Source: Streptomyces sp. KL109B (GTDB lineage: Bacteria > Actinomycetota > Actinomycetes > Streptomycetales > Streptomycetaceae). From it: 64,000 nt of DNA. The notes beneath the pieces are model-generated. The model saw only the letters and a program-made list of their open reading frames with translations. It was not told the DNA's origin and did not search any database. Shown piece by piece: positions 16,577 to 24,857 of the stretch. The DNA lies in the NCBI RefSeq assembly GCF_030766935.1, contig NZ_JASERL010000005.1, positions 591,863 through 655,862 of the forward strand. Reading direction: 5' to 3'. A program made the position numbers and the translations under genes. How positions within the stretch are numbered: position 1 is the stretch's first letter; every line of letters starts with the position of its first letter.

Positions 16577-17434
16577 ATGGCAACACCTCAGGCGCGCCTC
16601 GGAGATTTCGGCGACACGGTGCGGCGCTGGCGGGACCGGATCCCGCCGGAGGCCGCGGGGATCGCCGCCGTGGGGCAGCGGCGGGCGGCGGGGCTGCGCC
16701 GCGAAGAGCTGGCGCTGCTCGCCGGGATCTCGGCGGACTACGTCACCCGTCTCGAACAGGGCCGCGCCACCCACCCCTCGGACCAGGTCGTGGAGGCCCT
16801 GGCCCGCGCGCTGCGCGTCTCCGAGGCCGAGCGCGAGCATCTGTTCCGGCTCGCGGGTCTCGCCCCGCCCGGCCGGGAGACGGTGCCGGGGCGGCTCACG
16901 CCGAGCGCCCGGCGCCTCCTCGACCGGCTGCCGGAGACGCCGGTCGCGGTGTTCGACGCGGCGTGGACGCTGCTGCTCGCGAACCCGCTCTACACGGCGC
17001 TGCTCGGCGAGCGCCCCGAGTGGGGCGGGCACGGGCGCAACGGCGTGTGGTGGACGTTCCTCGGACCGGCCAGCCGGGTCCGGCAGTCCCCCGACGCCCG
17101 GCAGGCCATGGAGACGGCCCTGGTCTCGGACCTGCGGACGACCGCGAGCCGCTACCCGCTCGACCCGCGCCTGCACACCCTCGTCGACGAACTGCGCACC
17201 CGCAGCCCGCGCTTCGCCGAGCTGTGGGACTCGGGCGCGGTCGGCCGGCACGCCGCCGCGCGCAAGACGATCGACCACCCGCAGGCGGGTCCGCTGACCC
17301 TGGACTGCGACATCCTCACGGCGGCGGGCGACGACCTGCGCTTCATGCTCTACACGGCCGAGCCCGGCACCCCGGACGCGGACGCCCTGCGGCTGCTCGC
17401 GACGACGGTGCTGCCCACCCTGATCGGCGCCTGA
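16577..17434 (+). CDS. XRE-family regulator with MmyB-like ligand domain
   Basis: The 285-residue protein has an N-terminal helix-turn-helix (GLRREELALLAGISADYVTR, about 38-57) and the following conserved LEQGR. The C-terminal part (from about 100) is the MmyB-like domain (WTLLLANPLYTALLG, LDCDILTAAGDDLRFMLYTA) related to PAS-like lipid or fatty-acid-binding regulators in Streptomyces. The adjacent divergent SDR is its likely target. The ATG at 16577 is 7 bp after CACAGTAG, so the message may be nearly leaderless. Confidence 0.9.
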   Translation: MATPQARLGDFGDTVRRWRDRIPPEAAGIAAVGQRRAAGLRREELALLAGISADYVTRLEQGRATHPSDQVVEALARALRVSEAEREHLFRLAGLAPPGRETVPGRLTPSARRLLDRLPETPVAVFDAAWTLLLANPLYTALLGERPEWGGHGRNGVWWTFLGPASRVRQSPDARQAMETALVSDLRTTASRYPLDPRLHTLVDELRTRSPRFAELWDSGAVGRHAAARKTIDHPQAGPLTLDCDILTAAGDDLRFMLYTAEPGTPDADALRLLATTVLPTLIGA

Positions 17435-17533
17435 CCAGGGGTTGCGCCAACTCCTTTACAGCAACGGTCACTTGATGCGCAGGACCGCTCGCCGAGGGTT
17501 CCCAACCGGCCACCCCGCACGTAGCCTTGGCAC

Positions 17534-17719
17534 ATGCCGCCCGTCACATCTTGTCCAGTGCGGTCTGCCGAGGAAGTCAACGAGCAGATCCGCGGTCTGT
17601 GGCTGCGCACCGGGGGCCGGCTCAGCGCCGAGCAACGTTCCGAGTACGCGCTCCTGGTCACGGAGTGGGCCGACGCGATGCGCGCGGAGCTCCGGCGGGC
17701 CGTCGTGGAAGCGGCCTGA
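17534..17719 (+). CDS. Small protein of unknown function, 61 residues
   Basis: A short basic-acidic helical product (RSAEEVNEQIRGLWLRTGGR, then a stretch of alternating charged and hydrophobic residues). Codon bias matches neighbouring genes and TAGCCT lies 8 bp before the ATG, in line with a leaderless start. It ends 12 bp before the stop of the convergent SDR. I do not recognise a family; similar small open frames are annotated in other streptomycetes. Existence as a gene is likely but not certain. Confidence 0.6.
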   Translation: MPPVTSCPVRSAEEVNEQIRGLWLRTGGRLSAEQRSEYALLVTEWADAMRAELRRAVVEAA

Positions 17720-17731
17720 GCCCCGGTCCGC

Positions 17732-18472
17732 TCAGCGTCCCCCGGCCACCCTCAGCACGGTCCCCGTCGCGTACGACGCGTCCGAAGACAGCAGCCAGGC
17801 GATCGCCCCGGCGATCTCCTCGGCCGTCCCCGGCCGCCGCAGCGGAATGCCCGGCGCCGCCTCGCGGGCGATGTCGGGGGTGCCGCTGGTGGCGTGGATC
17901 TCGGTGTCGACGATGCCGGGCGCGACGCCGTTGACCCGCACGCCCACCGGGCCGAGCTCCTTGGCGAGGCCGAGGGTGACCGTGTCCACGGCCGCCTTCG
18001 ACGCCGCGTAGTGCACGTACTGGCCGGGGCTGCCGAGCGTGGCGGCGCCGGACGAGACGTTCACGATGGCGCCCGCGCCCGCCGCCGTCATGTCCCGCGC
18101 GGCGCGCCTGCAACACAGCAGCACACCGAGGACATTGACGTCGAGGACGCGGCGGAAGTCCTCGGTGCGCGCCTCGGCGAACGGGCCGACCGGCGCGGTG
18201 ACGCCCGCGTTGTTCACGAGCCCGGTGAGCGGGCCGAGTTCCGCCACGGCCTCGTCGAACATCCGCTCCACGTCGGCCTCTTGGGATGTGTCGGCCTGGA
18301 CGACGACGCAGCGGGCGCCCTCCGCGCGGACGGCCTCCGCGGTGCGCTCGGCGGCGTCCTTGTCGCTCACGTAGGACAGCGCGACGTCGTGCCCTTCCCG
18401 GGCGAGGCGCAGCACGGTGGCGGCGCCGATGCCGCGGCTGCCGCCGGTCACGAGCGTGGTGGGGCGGGTCAA
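17732..18472 (-). CDS. Short-chain dehydrogenase/reductase, FabG-like
   Basis: The 246-residue enzyme has TGGSRGIG (8-15), NNAGVTAP, NVSSGAA and YAASK, the full classical SDR set, and ends with the conserved VLRVAGGR. It may reduce a 3-oxoacyl or similar carbonyl substrate with NADPH. The start is a TTG at 18472, selected because CAGGAGGCC lies 4-5 bp upstream and no ATG or GTG gives a full glycine-rich motif. The next gene upstream on this strand begins 64 bp away and may share a transcript. Confidence 0.9.
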   Translation of the reverse strand: MTRPTTLVTGGSRGIGAATVLRLAREGHDVALSYVSDKDAAERTAEAVRAEGARCVVVQADTSQEADVERMFDEAVAELGPLTGLVNNAGVTAPVGPFAEARTEDFRRVLDVNVLGVLLCCRRAARDMTAAGAGAIVNVSSGAATLGSPGQYVHYAASKAAVDTVTLGLAKELGPVGVRVNGVAPGIVDTEIHATSGTPDIAREAAPGIPLRRPGTAEEIAGAIAWLLSSDASYATGTVLRVAGGR

Positions 18473-18535
18473 GGTGGCCTCCTGGTCAGGGCTGCGTCGC
18501 CCCCGTGGACCGGGTCGCGGCCACGCGGACGATGA

Positions 18536-19189
18536 TCATGTCGCGCCGGGCGCACCGTACCAGCGCCACTTCTCACGCCGCTCCTTGCCCTCCAGGTCGC
18601 CGCGGCCCGTGGCCCACAGCAGCGTCGCCCATGGTGCGGTGTCACGGGGGACGTCGGGGAAGAGGCGGTGCAGCGTGCGCGCGCACAGTCCGGCCGGTGG
18701 CTCGAATTCGACGCCGAGGCCGAGCGCCAGGTCGTGGGCGTGCACCAGCGTCTCGACGACGCCCATCGCGGCGAAGCCCTCCGGGTCGGAGGCGCCGAAG
18801 ACGTGGAAGCCGCGGGCGGTCTCCGGTGTCGCGCGGACCACGGCGGCGAGGATGCCGCCGCCGGCCTCCAGCGCCCGGAACATCGCGGTCGGCCCCGCGT
18901 CGAGGTCGACGGTGATGGTGTTGTCCGGCCCGTCGGAGCGGCGCCGACTGTAGCCCCAGCGCACGTAGTCGTCCGCCATGGGTCGCAGCGAGCCGATCTG
19001 CGCCGCGTAGAAGAAGAGGTCGTCGACGAGGTGCTCGCCGGTCTCCCAGCACGTCCACTCGAGCGGGCCCGCCGGTACGTTCCAGTCGGCGTCGGCGGCC
19101 GGGGCCAGTGCGGCGACGGCGAGCGCGACCGCTTCGGCGACGTCGTCGGCGGTGACGGGGGCCAAGGAGGCGTTCGGTTCGGCTGACAT
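18536..19189 (-). CDS. DinB/maleylpyruvate isomerase N-terminal-like protein
   Basis: A 217-residue helical protein resembling the mycothiol-dependent maleylpyruvate isomerase/DinB-like superfamily: EWTCWETGEHLVDDLFFYAA near residue 50 and VVETLVHAHDLALGLG near 140, which hold the His residues that bind metal in active members. Actinobacterial homologues often use mycothiol; the reaction here is unknown. The ATG at 19189 is used. The gene lies upstream of the FabG-like SDR on the same strand. Confidence 0.75.
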   Translation of the reverse strand: MSAEPNASLAPVTADDVAEAVALAVAALAPAADADWNVPAGPLEWTCWETGEHLVDDLFFYAAQIGSLRPMADDYVRWGYSRRRSDGPDNTITVDLDAGPTAMFRALEAGGGILAAVVRATPETARGFHVFGASDPEGFAAMGVVETLVHAHDLALGLGVEFEPPAGLCARTLHRLFPDVPRDTAPWATLLWATGRGDLEGKERREKWRWYGAPGAT

Positions 19190-19249
19190 GGGGCGACCGT
19201 AACAACGAACTCCACGACCGCCCCATGGATTTACCGACACCCTGGACGG

Positions 19250-19345
19250 CCCCCTGGGCCAAGTTCCGGACCGGGTTCCGGGCCGACGCCCTGGACCGGG
19301 TTCTGGGCTGAGTTCCGGGCCGACGCCCAGGACCAGCGTCCCGGC
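19250..19345. repeat. Imperfect GTTCCGGGCC tandem repeats
   Basis: Three blocks of about 30-35 bp contain gttccgggccgacgccctgg or a variant. They occupy the gap upstream of the DinB-like gene and downstream of the 36-residue peptide gene. No reading frame across them looks real. Confidence 0.55.
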
Positions 19346-19400
19346 ACGGCGCCCCGGACAGCCCCGGCCCGGCACCGCGACCCGGCGCCCCGGTCCGGCG

Positions 19401-19511
19401 TCAGCCCTTGCCTTGTCCCGCCTTCTTCGAGAGGCGCCGCTTCTGGCGCGGCGTCAGCTCCTTGCGTGCGGTCTGCTTCTCGTACGCGGCCCTGCGATCG
19501 GCGTTGTTCAT
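19401..19511 (-). CDS. Small basic peptide, 36 residues
   Basis: The ATG at 19511 has a GGGGGTAGTTG ribosome site and opens a frame of 36 residues that starts MNNADRRAAYEKQ and ends in a Lys/Arg-rich tail (LTPRQKRRLSKKAGQGKG). The composition suggests a nucleic-acid-binding or ribosome-associated peptide. I recall peptides of this kind in many Streptomyces genomes, but their function is not known. It is divergent from the NTF2-like gene. Confidence 0.65.
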   Translation of the reverse strand: MNNADRRAAYEKQTARKELTPRQKRRLSKKAGQGKG

Positions 19512-19629
19512 CAACTACCCCCTGTTTCCCGGCCAGTTGACCGGATCTTCGTCCGCGCCATCCTACCCACCGGCATTCCGGCCCCGCACGACTCTTGGCT
19601 CTGTGCACCGGGGGCCCGAAACTGAGCCG

Positions 19630-20106
19630 ATGACGCAGCGTGTGGAACTCGCGACCGTCCTCGACCGGCTCGCCGTCGACGAGTTGGTGACGGACTACGC
19701 CGCGGCCGTGGACGACGGGGACTGGGCCGCGTACCGCGCCCTGTTCGAACCGAACGGCCGCGCCGACTACCGGGAGGCGGGAGGGGTGGAGGGCAGCGCC
19801 GAGGAGATCGCGGCGTGGCTTTCGACGACGATGGAGCTGTTCCCGATGCGCCAGCACCTGATCGTGAACCGACGGATCCGCTTCGACACCGTCGACCGCG
19901 ACATCGGCGACACGGCCCGCGTCCGGGCCGACTACTTCAACCCGATGCGCTTCGCGGGCGACGGCGACTCGACGGCCCCCGACTTCATCTGCGGCGGCCG
20001 GTACGCCTTCGATCTCATGCGTACGGAAAATGGTTGGCGATTGCACCGGGTGACGGTCTACGAGAAGTGGCGCCGCGTCCCCCGGCGGGCCGAGACAGGC
20101 AGCTGA
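19630..20106 (+). CDS. SnoaL/NTF2-like family protein
   Basis: The 158-residue product folds as a SnoaL-like alpha+beta barrel: VDELVTDYAAAVDDGDWAAY (about 15-34), a central acidic loop and the final strand LHRVTVYEKW. Members include polyketide cyclases, dehydratases and scytalone-type enzymes; no active-site set is complete enough to predict a reaction. The ATG at 19630 fits the family start. It precedes lnt by 112 bp but is probably a separate unit. Confidence 0.8.
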   Translation: MTQRVELATVLDRLAVDELVTDYAAAVDDGDWAAYRALFEPNGRADYREAGGVEGSAEEIAAWLSTTMELFPMRQHLIVNRRIRFDTVDRDIGDTARVRADYFNPMRFAGDGDSTAPDFICGGRYAFDLMRTENGWRLHRVTVYEKWRRVPRRAETGS

Positions 20107-20179
20107 CCGCTCCCCCGCCCCGCCCGGCGCGCACTGTCGTCGATCACCTGCGGCGCGCACACTGAGGGAACTGGGCAAA

Positions 20180-20200
20180 CCGTACAACGTACGGCGTACG
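20180..20200. promoter_or_regulatory. CCGTAC-N3-GTACGG palindrome upstream of lnt
   Basis: ccgtacaacgtacgg (20180-20194) is a perfect 6-3-6 inverted repeat followed by another cgtacg. It lies 19-39 bp before the lnt start and could be a repressor operator. Confidence 0.4.
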
Positions 20201-20218
20201 AGTCGGGAGGCGCGGCGG

Positions 20219-21787
20219 ATGGAGCGGTGGCGGCAGCGGCTCGACACCTCGCCCTGGTGGCGGGGCGCCGCGGCGGTCGGCGCGGGCGCGCTGCCCGCGC
20301 TCGCGTTCCCGGCGCCTTCGCTGTGGTGGCTCGCGTACGTCGCGCTCGTGCCGTGGATGCTGCTCGCGCGCTCGGCCGCGACACCGCGCCGGGCGGCTCT
20401 CGACGGCTGGCTCGGCGGTCTCGGGTTCATGCTGGCGGTGCACCACTGGCTGCTGCCGAGCCTGCACGTGTTCACAGTCGTCCTCGCGGCGCTGCTCGGC
20501 GCGCTGTGGGCGCCGTGGGGGTGGCTGCTGCGGCGGCTGCTGCACGGCACCCCGACACCGGGGCAGGCGGCGACCGCGCTCGTCGCCGTCCCCTCGGCGT
20601 GGCTGATGGTCGAACTGGTCCGTTCCTGGGAGGGCTTGGGCGGCCCGTGGGGCCTGCTCGGCTCCAGCCAGTGGGAACTGGTGCCCGCGCTGCGGCTCGC
20701 GTCGGTGGGCGGGGTGTGGCTGGTGAGCCTGCTGGTGCTGGTCGTCAACACCGGTGTGACACTGCTCGTCGTCGCGCGCGGCGCCCGGGCTCCTGCGGTG
20801 GCCGGGCTCGTCGCGACGGTCACGGTCACCGGGGCCGCGTGGGCGTGGGCGCCGCGGCCCGAGACGGACGGGCGGGCGCGGATCGCGGTGGTGCAGCCGG
20901 GGGTGGTCGACGGCATGGGCAGCATTCAGCACCGCTTCGACCGCGAGGTGGCGCTGACCCGTCAACTGGCGGGCCGGGGCGCCGACCTGGTGGTGTGGGG
21001 CGAGAGCAGCGTCGGCCTCGACCTGCCCCGCCGCCCCGACCTGGCGGCCCGGCTCGCGGCGCTCTCCCGCGAGGTCGACGCGGAGATCCTCGTCAACGTG
21101 GACGCCCGCCGCCGCGCCGCCGACGGCTCGGGCCAGGGCATATACAAGAGCTCGGTGCTGGTCGGCCCCAAGGGCCTCACCGGCGACCACTACGACAAGA
21201 TGCGCCTCGTCCCCTTCGGCGAGTACGTGCCCGCGCGCTCGCTGCTCGGCTGGGCGACATCGGTCGGCAAGGCGGCGGGCGAGGACCGCATGCGCGGCAC
21301 ACGACAGGTCGTGATGGACGTCCGCCACGGCGAACGCTCACTGCGGGTCGGCCCACTGGTCTGCTTCGAGTCGGCGTTCCCCGACATGACACGGCAGTTG
21401 ACGGAGGACGGCGCGCAGATACTCCTCGCCCAGTCCTCGACCTCCACGTTCCAGCACAGCTGGGCCCCCGAACAGCACGCCTCGCTGGCCGCGCTACGAG
21501 CCGCGGAGACCGGCCGCCCCATGGTCCACGCGACACTTACCGGAGTATCCGCGGTCTACGCCCCGACCGGCACCCCCGCCGGCCCCTGGCTCGCCACCTC
21601 GGCCAGCACCTCCCACGTCTACGACGTACCAACCGCACAGGGCACCACCCTCTACGTCCGCTTCGGCGACTGGCCGGTACACGGAGCGGTAACGGTGCTG
21701 GCACTGCTGGCCGCCCTCGACGCCACACGCCGCCTGCCTTTCAAGCCCCCGCGGCCACTTCGCCCTTCAAGCCCCTGCGGCGACTGA
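20219..21787 (+). CDS. lnt: Apolipoprotein N-acyltransferase
   Basis: The 522-residue enzyme transfers an acyl chain from phospholipid to the N-terminal cysteine of lipoproteins at the outer face of the membrane. Six N-terminal hydrophobic segments precede the nitrilase domain. The catalytic triad is present as Glu262 (WGESS), Lys327 (KMRLVPFGEYVP) and Cys382 (VCFES), spaced as in E. coli. The ATG has GGGAGGCG in front. The C-terminal 15 residues (FKPPRPLRPSSPCGD) are encoded by the dispersed GC-rich repeat, whose own TGA supplies the stop, so the original end of the gene may have been replaced. Streptomyces often carry two lnt genes. Confidence 0.95.
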   Translation: MERWRQRLDTSPWWRGAAAVGAGALPALAFPAPSLWWLAYVALVPWMLLARSAATPRRAALDGWLGGLGFMLAVHHWLLPSLHVFTVVLAALLGALWAPWGWLLRRLLHGTPTPGQAATALVAVPSAWLMVELVRSWEGLGGPWGLLGSSQWELVPALRLASVGGVWLVSLLVLVVNTGVTLLVVARGARAPAVAGLVATVTVTGAAWAWAPRPETDGRARIAVVQPGVVDGMGSIQHRFDREVALTRQLAGRGADLVVWGESSVGLDLPRRPDLAARLAALSREVDAEILVNVDARRRAADGSGQGIYKSSVLVGPKGLTGDHYDKMRLVPFGEYVPARSLLGWATSVGKAAGEDRMRGTRQVVMDVRHGERSLRVGPLVCFESAFPDMTRQLTEDGAQILLAQSSTSTFQHSWAPEQHASLAALRAAETGRPMVHATLTGVSAVYAPTGTPAGPWLATSASTSHVYDVPTAQGTTLYVRFGDWPVHGAVTVLALLAALDATRRLPFKPPRPLRPSSPCGD

Positions 21788-21944
21788 GCAGCGAGGCCCA
21801 GCCTTCAAACCCCTGCGCCCACTGCGGCATTTCAAGCCCCTGCGGCGATAGAGCACCGAGGTCCAGCCTTCAAACCCCTGCGGCCACTGCGGCATTTCAA
21901 GCCCCTGCGGCGATTGAGCAGCGGGGTCCGGGGCAGAGCCCCGG
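21738..21944. repeat. GC-rich repeat, copies B, 65-bp tandem array
   Basis: The start ttcaagcccctgcgg recurs at 21766, 21831 and 21896 (65-bp period), with related half-units ttcaaacccctgcg between. The last copy ends in the GGGGC-aga-GCCCC stem (about 21927-21943). The array begins inside the last codons of lnt and follows the convergent Gfo/Idh gene by about 44 bp. Confidence 0.85.
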
Positions 21945-21987
21945 GTCCGCAACGCCGTCGCAGGCCGAGCGGAACACTCGACGTCCG

Positions 21988-22893
21988 CTAGGCCAAGCCC
22001 TGCCGCACCTCACGCACGACCTGCTCACACAGCTCATGCGTGACAAGCGCATCCCTCGCACTCAACACCTTCCCCGCCCGCACACCATCAAGAAACGCCA
22101 ACACGGCCTGCTCAATACCCCGCTGTCGCGCCACCGGCACCCAGTCCCCCCGCCGCCGAACACTGGGCTGCCCCTTGTGGTCAACCACATCGGAGAGATT
22201 CAGCACCTGCCGCTTGGAGTCCTGCCCGGACACCTCCAGGACCTCCTCCGTCGACCCGCTCAGCCGGTTCATGACGCCGATCGCCGTGAACCCGTCACCC
22301 GCGAGCTGCAGCACCACGTGCTCGAGCAACCCGTCCACGACCCGCGACCGCACACTCACGTCGTCGACAGGCCCCGGTACCAGGAACCGCAGCGTGTCGA
22401 CGACGTGGATGAAGTCGTCGAGGACCATCGCGCGCGGCTCCTCGGGCAGCCCGACGCGGTTCTTCTGCATCAGGATCAGCTCGCGCGGATGCTCGACGCA
22501 CTGCGCGTACCCCGGCGCGTACCGCCGGTTGAAGCCGACGGCCAGGCTCACGCCGCGCTCCTCGGCGAGCCGCACGAGCCGCTCGGAGTCGGCGAGTTCG
22601 TACGCGAGCGGCTTGTCGACGTACGTCGCGACGCCCGCTTCCAGCAGCCGCGCCACGATCTCCGGGTGCACGGCGGTGGGCGCGTGCACGAAGGCGGCGT
22701 CGAGCCCCTGCGCGAGCAGCGCGTCGAGGTCGGCGTGGCGCTGCGGCTCGGGCACGCGGAGCTGGTCCGCGACCTCGGTCAGGGTCGCGGGCGTCCGCGT
22801 CTGCAGGTGCAGTTCGAGCGCGGGCTGCGCGCCGAGCACCGGCAGGTACGCCTTCTTGGCGATGTCTCCGAGTCCGATGACGCCGACTTTCAC
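21988..22893 (-). CDS. Gfo/Idh/MocA family oxidoreductase
   Basis: A 301-residue NAD(P)-dependent dehydrogenase acting on sugars or similar compounds. The N-terminal Rossmann motif GVIGLGDIAKKAYLPVL (3-19) and the conserved DKPLAYELADSERL (EKP-type motif with Asp) are present; the C-terminal dimer domain is intact. The substrate is unknown. The GTG at 22893 follows GAAGGAGCACACAGAC. It is transcribed just after the monooxygenase remnant on the same strand. Confidence 0.88.
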   Translation of the reverse strand: MKVGVIGLGDIAKKAYLPVLGAQPALELHLQTRTPATLTEVADQLRVPEPQRHADLDALLAQGLDAAFVHAPTAVHPEIVARLLEAGVATYVDKPLAYELADSERLVRLAEERGVSLAVGFNRRYAPGYAQCVEHPRELILMQKNRVGLPEEPRAMVLDDFIHVVDTLRFLVPGPVDDVSVRSRVVDGLLEHVVLQLAGDGFTAIGVMNRLSGSTEEVLEVSGQDSKRQVLNLSDVVDHKGQPSVRRRGDWVPVARQRGIEQAVLAFLDGVRAGKVLSARDALVTHELCEQVVREVRQGLA

Positions 22894-22910
22894 GTCTGTG
22901 TGCTCCTTCT

Positions 22911-24048
22911 TCAGGGCTCCGATGGCGGGTTGCGGATCCCGGCAGCATACGGGGGTACGCCCGGACAGCGCCCCCGCTGAGGCGGCCGCCAGTCCGCGAT
23001 GCCGTCCATGCCGCGCAGCAGGAAGGCGGGCCCGAGCGCGCCGACGGCACGGATCGCCGCGTTCCGCAGGGCGATCACCGGCCGGTTCGCGGTCATGTTG
23101 ACGCGGCTCACGGTCATCACCTCGCGCGCGATCATCGTCGTACGAGGCTGTGTCGTACGAGGCTGTCGCGCGGCCGTGTAACCGGCCAGGTCGAGCGGGG
23201 CGTCGGGCGCGGCGTGGTGGGCGAGGACGACCGCGTCCTCGATGGCCTGGTTGCCGCCCTGGCCGAGGGTCGGCGCCATGGCGTGCGCGGCGTCGCCGAG
23301 GAGCGCGACCCGGCCGCGGTGGTGGGCGGGCAGCGGCTCGGCGATCTGGTGCACGTCGTGCCGCAGCACCTGCCCCGGCTCGACGGCGTCGAGGATCGCC
23401 GGAATCGGATCGTGCCGACTCCCGTACAGCCGCCGGAGCTCCGCCTTCTCGTCACCGCCGGGAGCCCGCCGCCCGGCCGGCGCCATGGCCGCCGCGTACG
23501 CGTAGACGGTGCCGTCGGCGAAGGGGTGGGTGCCCCAGATCCGGCCGGGCCCCCAGGTCTCATGCTGGGCGAAGGGCCGGCCGAGCGGCGGCACGAGCAC
23601 CCGCCACGTGGTGAAGCCGGTGCATGCGGTGCCGGGATGCTCAGGAGAGAGCACGCCCCGCACACCCGACCCGATCCCGTCGGCCGCGACGACCAACTCC
23701 GCCTCGATCTCCCCGTCGTCGGTACCTACGCACGCAGAACGGCCCGAATCACCCGGACACCCGGATCACCCGGATCACCCGGATCACCCGGATCACCCGG
23801 ATCACCCGGATCCACGAGCCACGCCTCGACCCCGACACGCACAACGCCACCCGGCACCCGGCACCCGGCACCCCACCGGCCAACTTGTCGACCAACGTCG
23901 CCCGACGCAACAGCACAATGGACCCGCCGAACCGCTCGGCCGCGAGCTTCGGGTCGGCGCGCGACACCCACCGCCCCTTCGGCGTGAGCAGCCCACCGTC
24001 CCCCTCCCACGCTTCCAGCGCCCGGATCTCGTCACTTAGGGCCCTTCT
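22911..24048 (-). pseudogene. Broken FAD-dependent monooxygenase, 5' end missing
   Basis: Two reading frames together cover most of a PHBH-type flavin hydroxylase. The right part (about 23830-24040) reads LSDEIRALEAWEGDGGLL and FGGSIVLLRRATLVDKL; the left part (22911-23720) reads LVVAADGIGSGVRG and the FAD-contact motif ALLGDAAHAMAPTLGQGGNQ. The N-terminal FAD-binding GxGxxG segment of about 50 residues is absent. Between the parts a 9-bp repeat array with one 8-bp unit shifts the frame and brings in-frame stops. The start of the adjacent forward TetR gene is missing as well. I conclude that a deletion removed the shared promoter and both 5' ends. A functional short flavoprotein is unlikely. 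Confidence 0.8.
23745..23812. repeat. 9-bp tandem array with an 8-bp unit
   Basis: The unit atcacccgg is repeated about six times. One unit near the left end is acacccgg, one base shorter, so the reading frame changes across the array. It lies inside the monooxygenase remnant. Confidence 0.9.
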
Positions 24049-24105
24049 GACGGATCTTGCCGGAGTCGCGGGCCCTGGCACGCACATCTGCCGCGTTGTC
24101 GTCGC

Positions 24106-24666
24106 ATGCGCGGACTCACCCACCGCGCTGTCGACGAGACCGCCCACCTCCCCCAGGGCTCCACCTCGAACCACGCCCGCACCCGCCTCGCCCTCCTGGA
24201 GACGGCGGTACGCCGACTCGCGGCGCGCGAGAGCCAGGTCCTCTCGGTGGACGAACTACCGACCCCGACCGGCGGCCCCGCCTCCCTGGCCGACGGCATG
24301 GCCCTCGCCCTCCACCGCTACCTCACCCACCACCCCCAACTCCTCATCTGCCGCTACGAATTGGCCCTGGAAGCCACCCGCCGCCCCGAACTCCGCACCT
24401 TCTGCGACGAAACCGCCCGCCAATTCCGCGAACCCCTGACCGCCCTCCTCCAAGCGGCAGGCTCCCCCACCCCCGAACGCCACACCCTCTCCCTGGTGGC
24501 CTGGACGGAAGGCATCATGTTCTCCTGCGTGGCAGGCTCCTTCCACACCTCCACCCCCACCCTCCCGGACCTCCGCACGGGCTACACCGAACTCCTCAAC
24601 GCCATGCTCAGCCCATCCCTCACCAGCCCAAGCAACCCTGGCAATTCAAGCCCCTCCGACGCTTGA
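24106..24666 (+). pseudogene. TetR/AcrR-family regulator lacking its N-terminus
   Basis: The open frame of 186 residues begins at MRGLTHRAVDETAHLPQGST, which in intact relatives is the turn and recognition helix of the DNA-binding domain; the preceding helix of about 20-25 residues is absent. No ribosome site precedes the ATG and an in-frame stop lies at 24037-24039 with no usable start between. The ligand-binding part (to LRTGYTELLNAML) looks complete. The last codons and the stop lie in a GC-rich repeat. It faces the remnant of a flavin monooxygenase, its likely former target. It could still be translated, but DNA binding would be impaired. Confidence 0.65.
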
Positions 24667-24747
24667 GGAGCGGGGCATGGGGCAGCGCCCCAATCCTTCC
24701 AGCCCCTCCGGCGCTTGAGGAGCGGGCCCCGGGGCAGAGCCCCGCGA
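24645..24747. repeat. GC-rich repeat, copy C (two units)
   Basis: Two units start ttcaagcccctccgacgctt and ttccagcccctccggcgctt and each ends with a GGGGC stem-loop. The TGA of the first unit ends the TetR-like frame. The rest of the gap to 24857 shows only A/C-rich low-complexity sequence. Confidence 0.8.
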
Positions 24748-24857
24748 CGTAGGAGACCCCCAGCGCAACACAACACAACACACCCCCACGTCACCCATGC
24801 GGGGCATCATCACGACGACCCCACCCCCACCCCCCGGTTCTCCACGAAAGTGGCCCC

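Noticed and set aside
24057..24752. Alternative forward frame overlapping the TetR remnant
   Set aside because: Its protein is Pro/Arg/His-rich, while the 24106 frame matches a TetR ligand domain.
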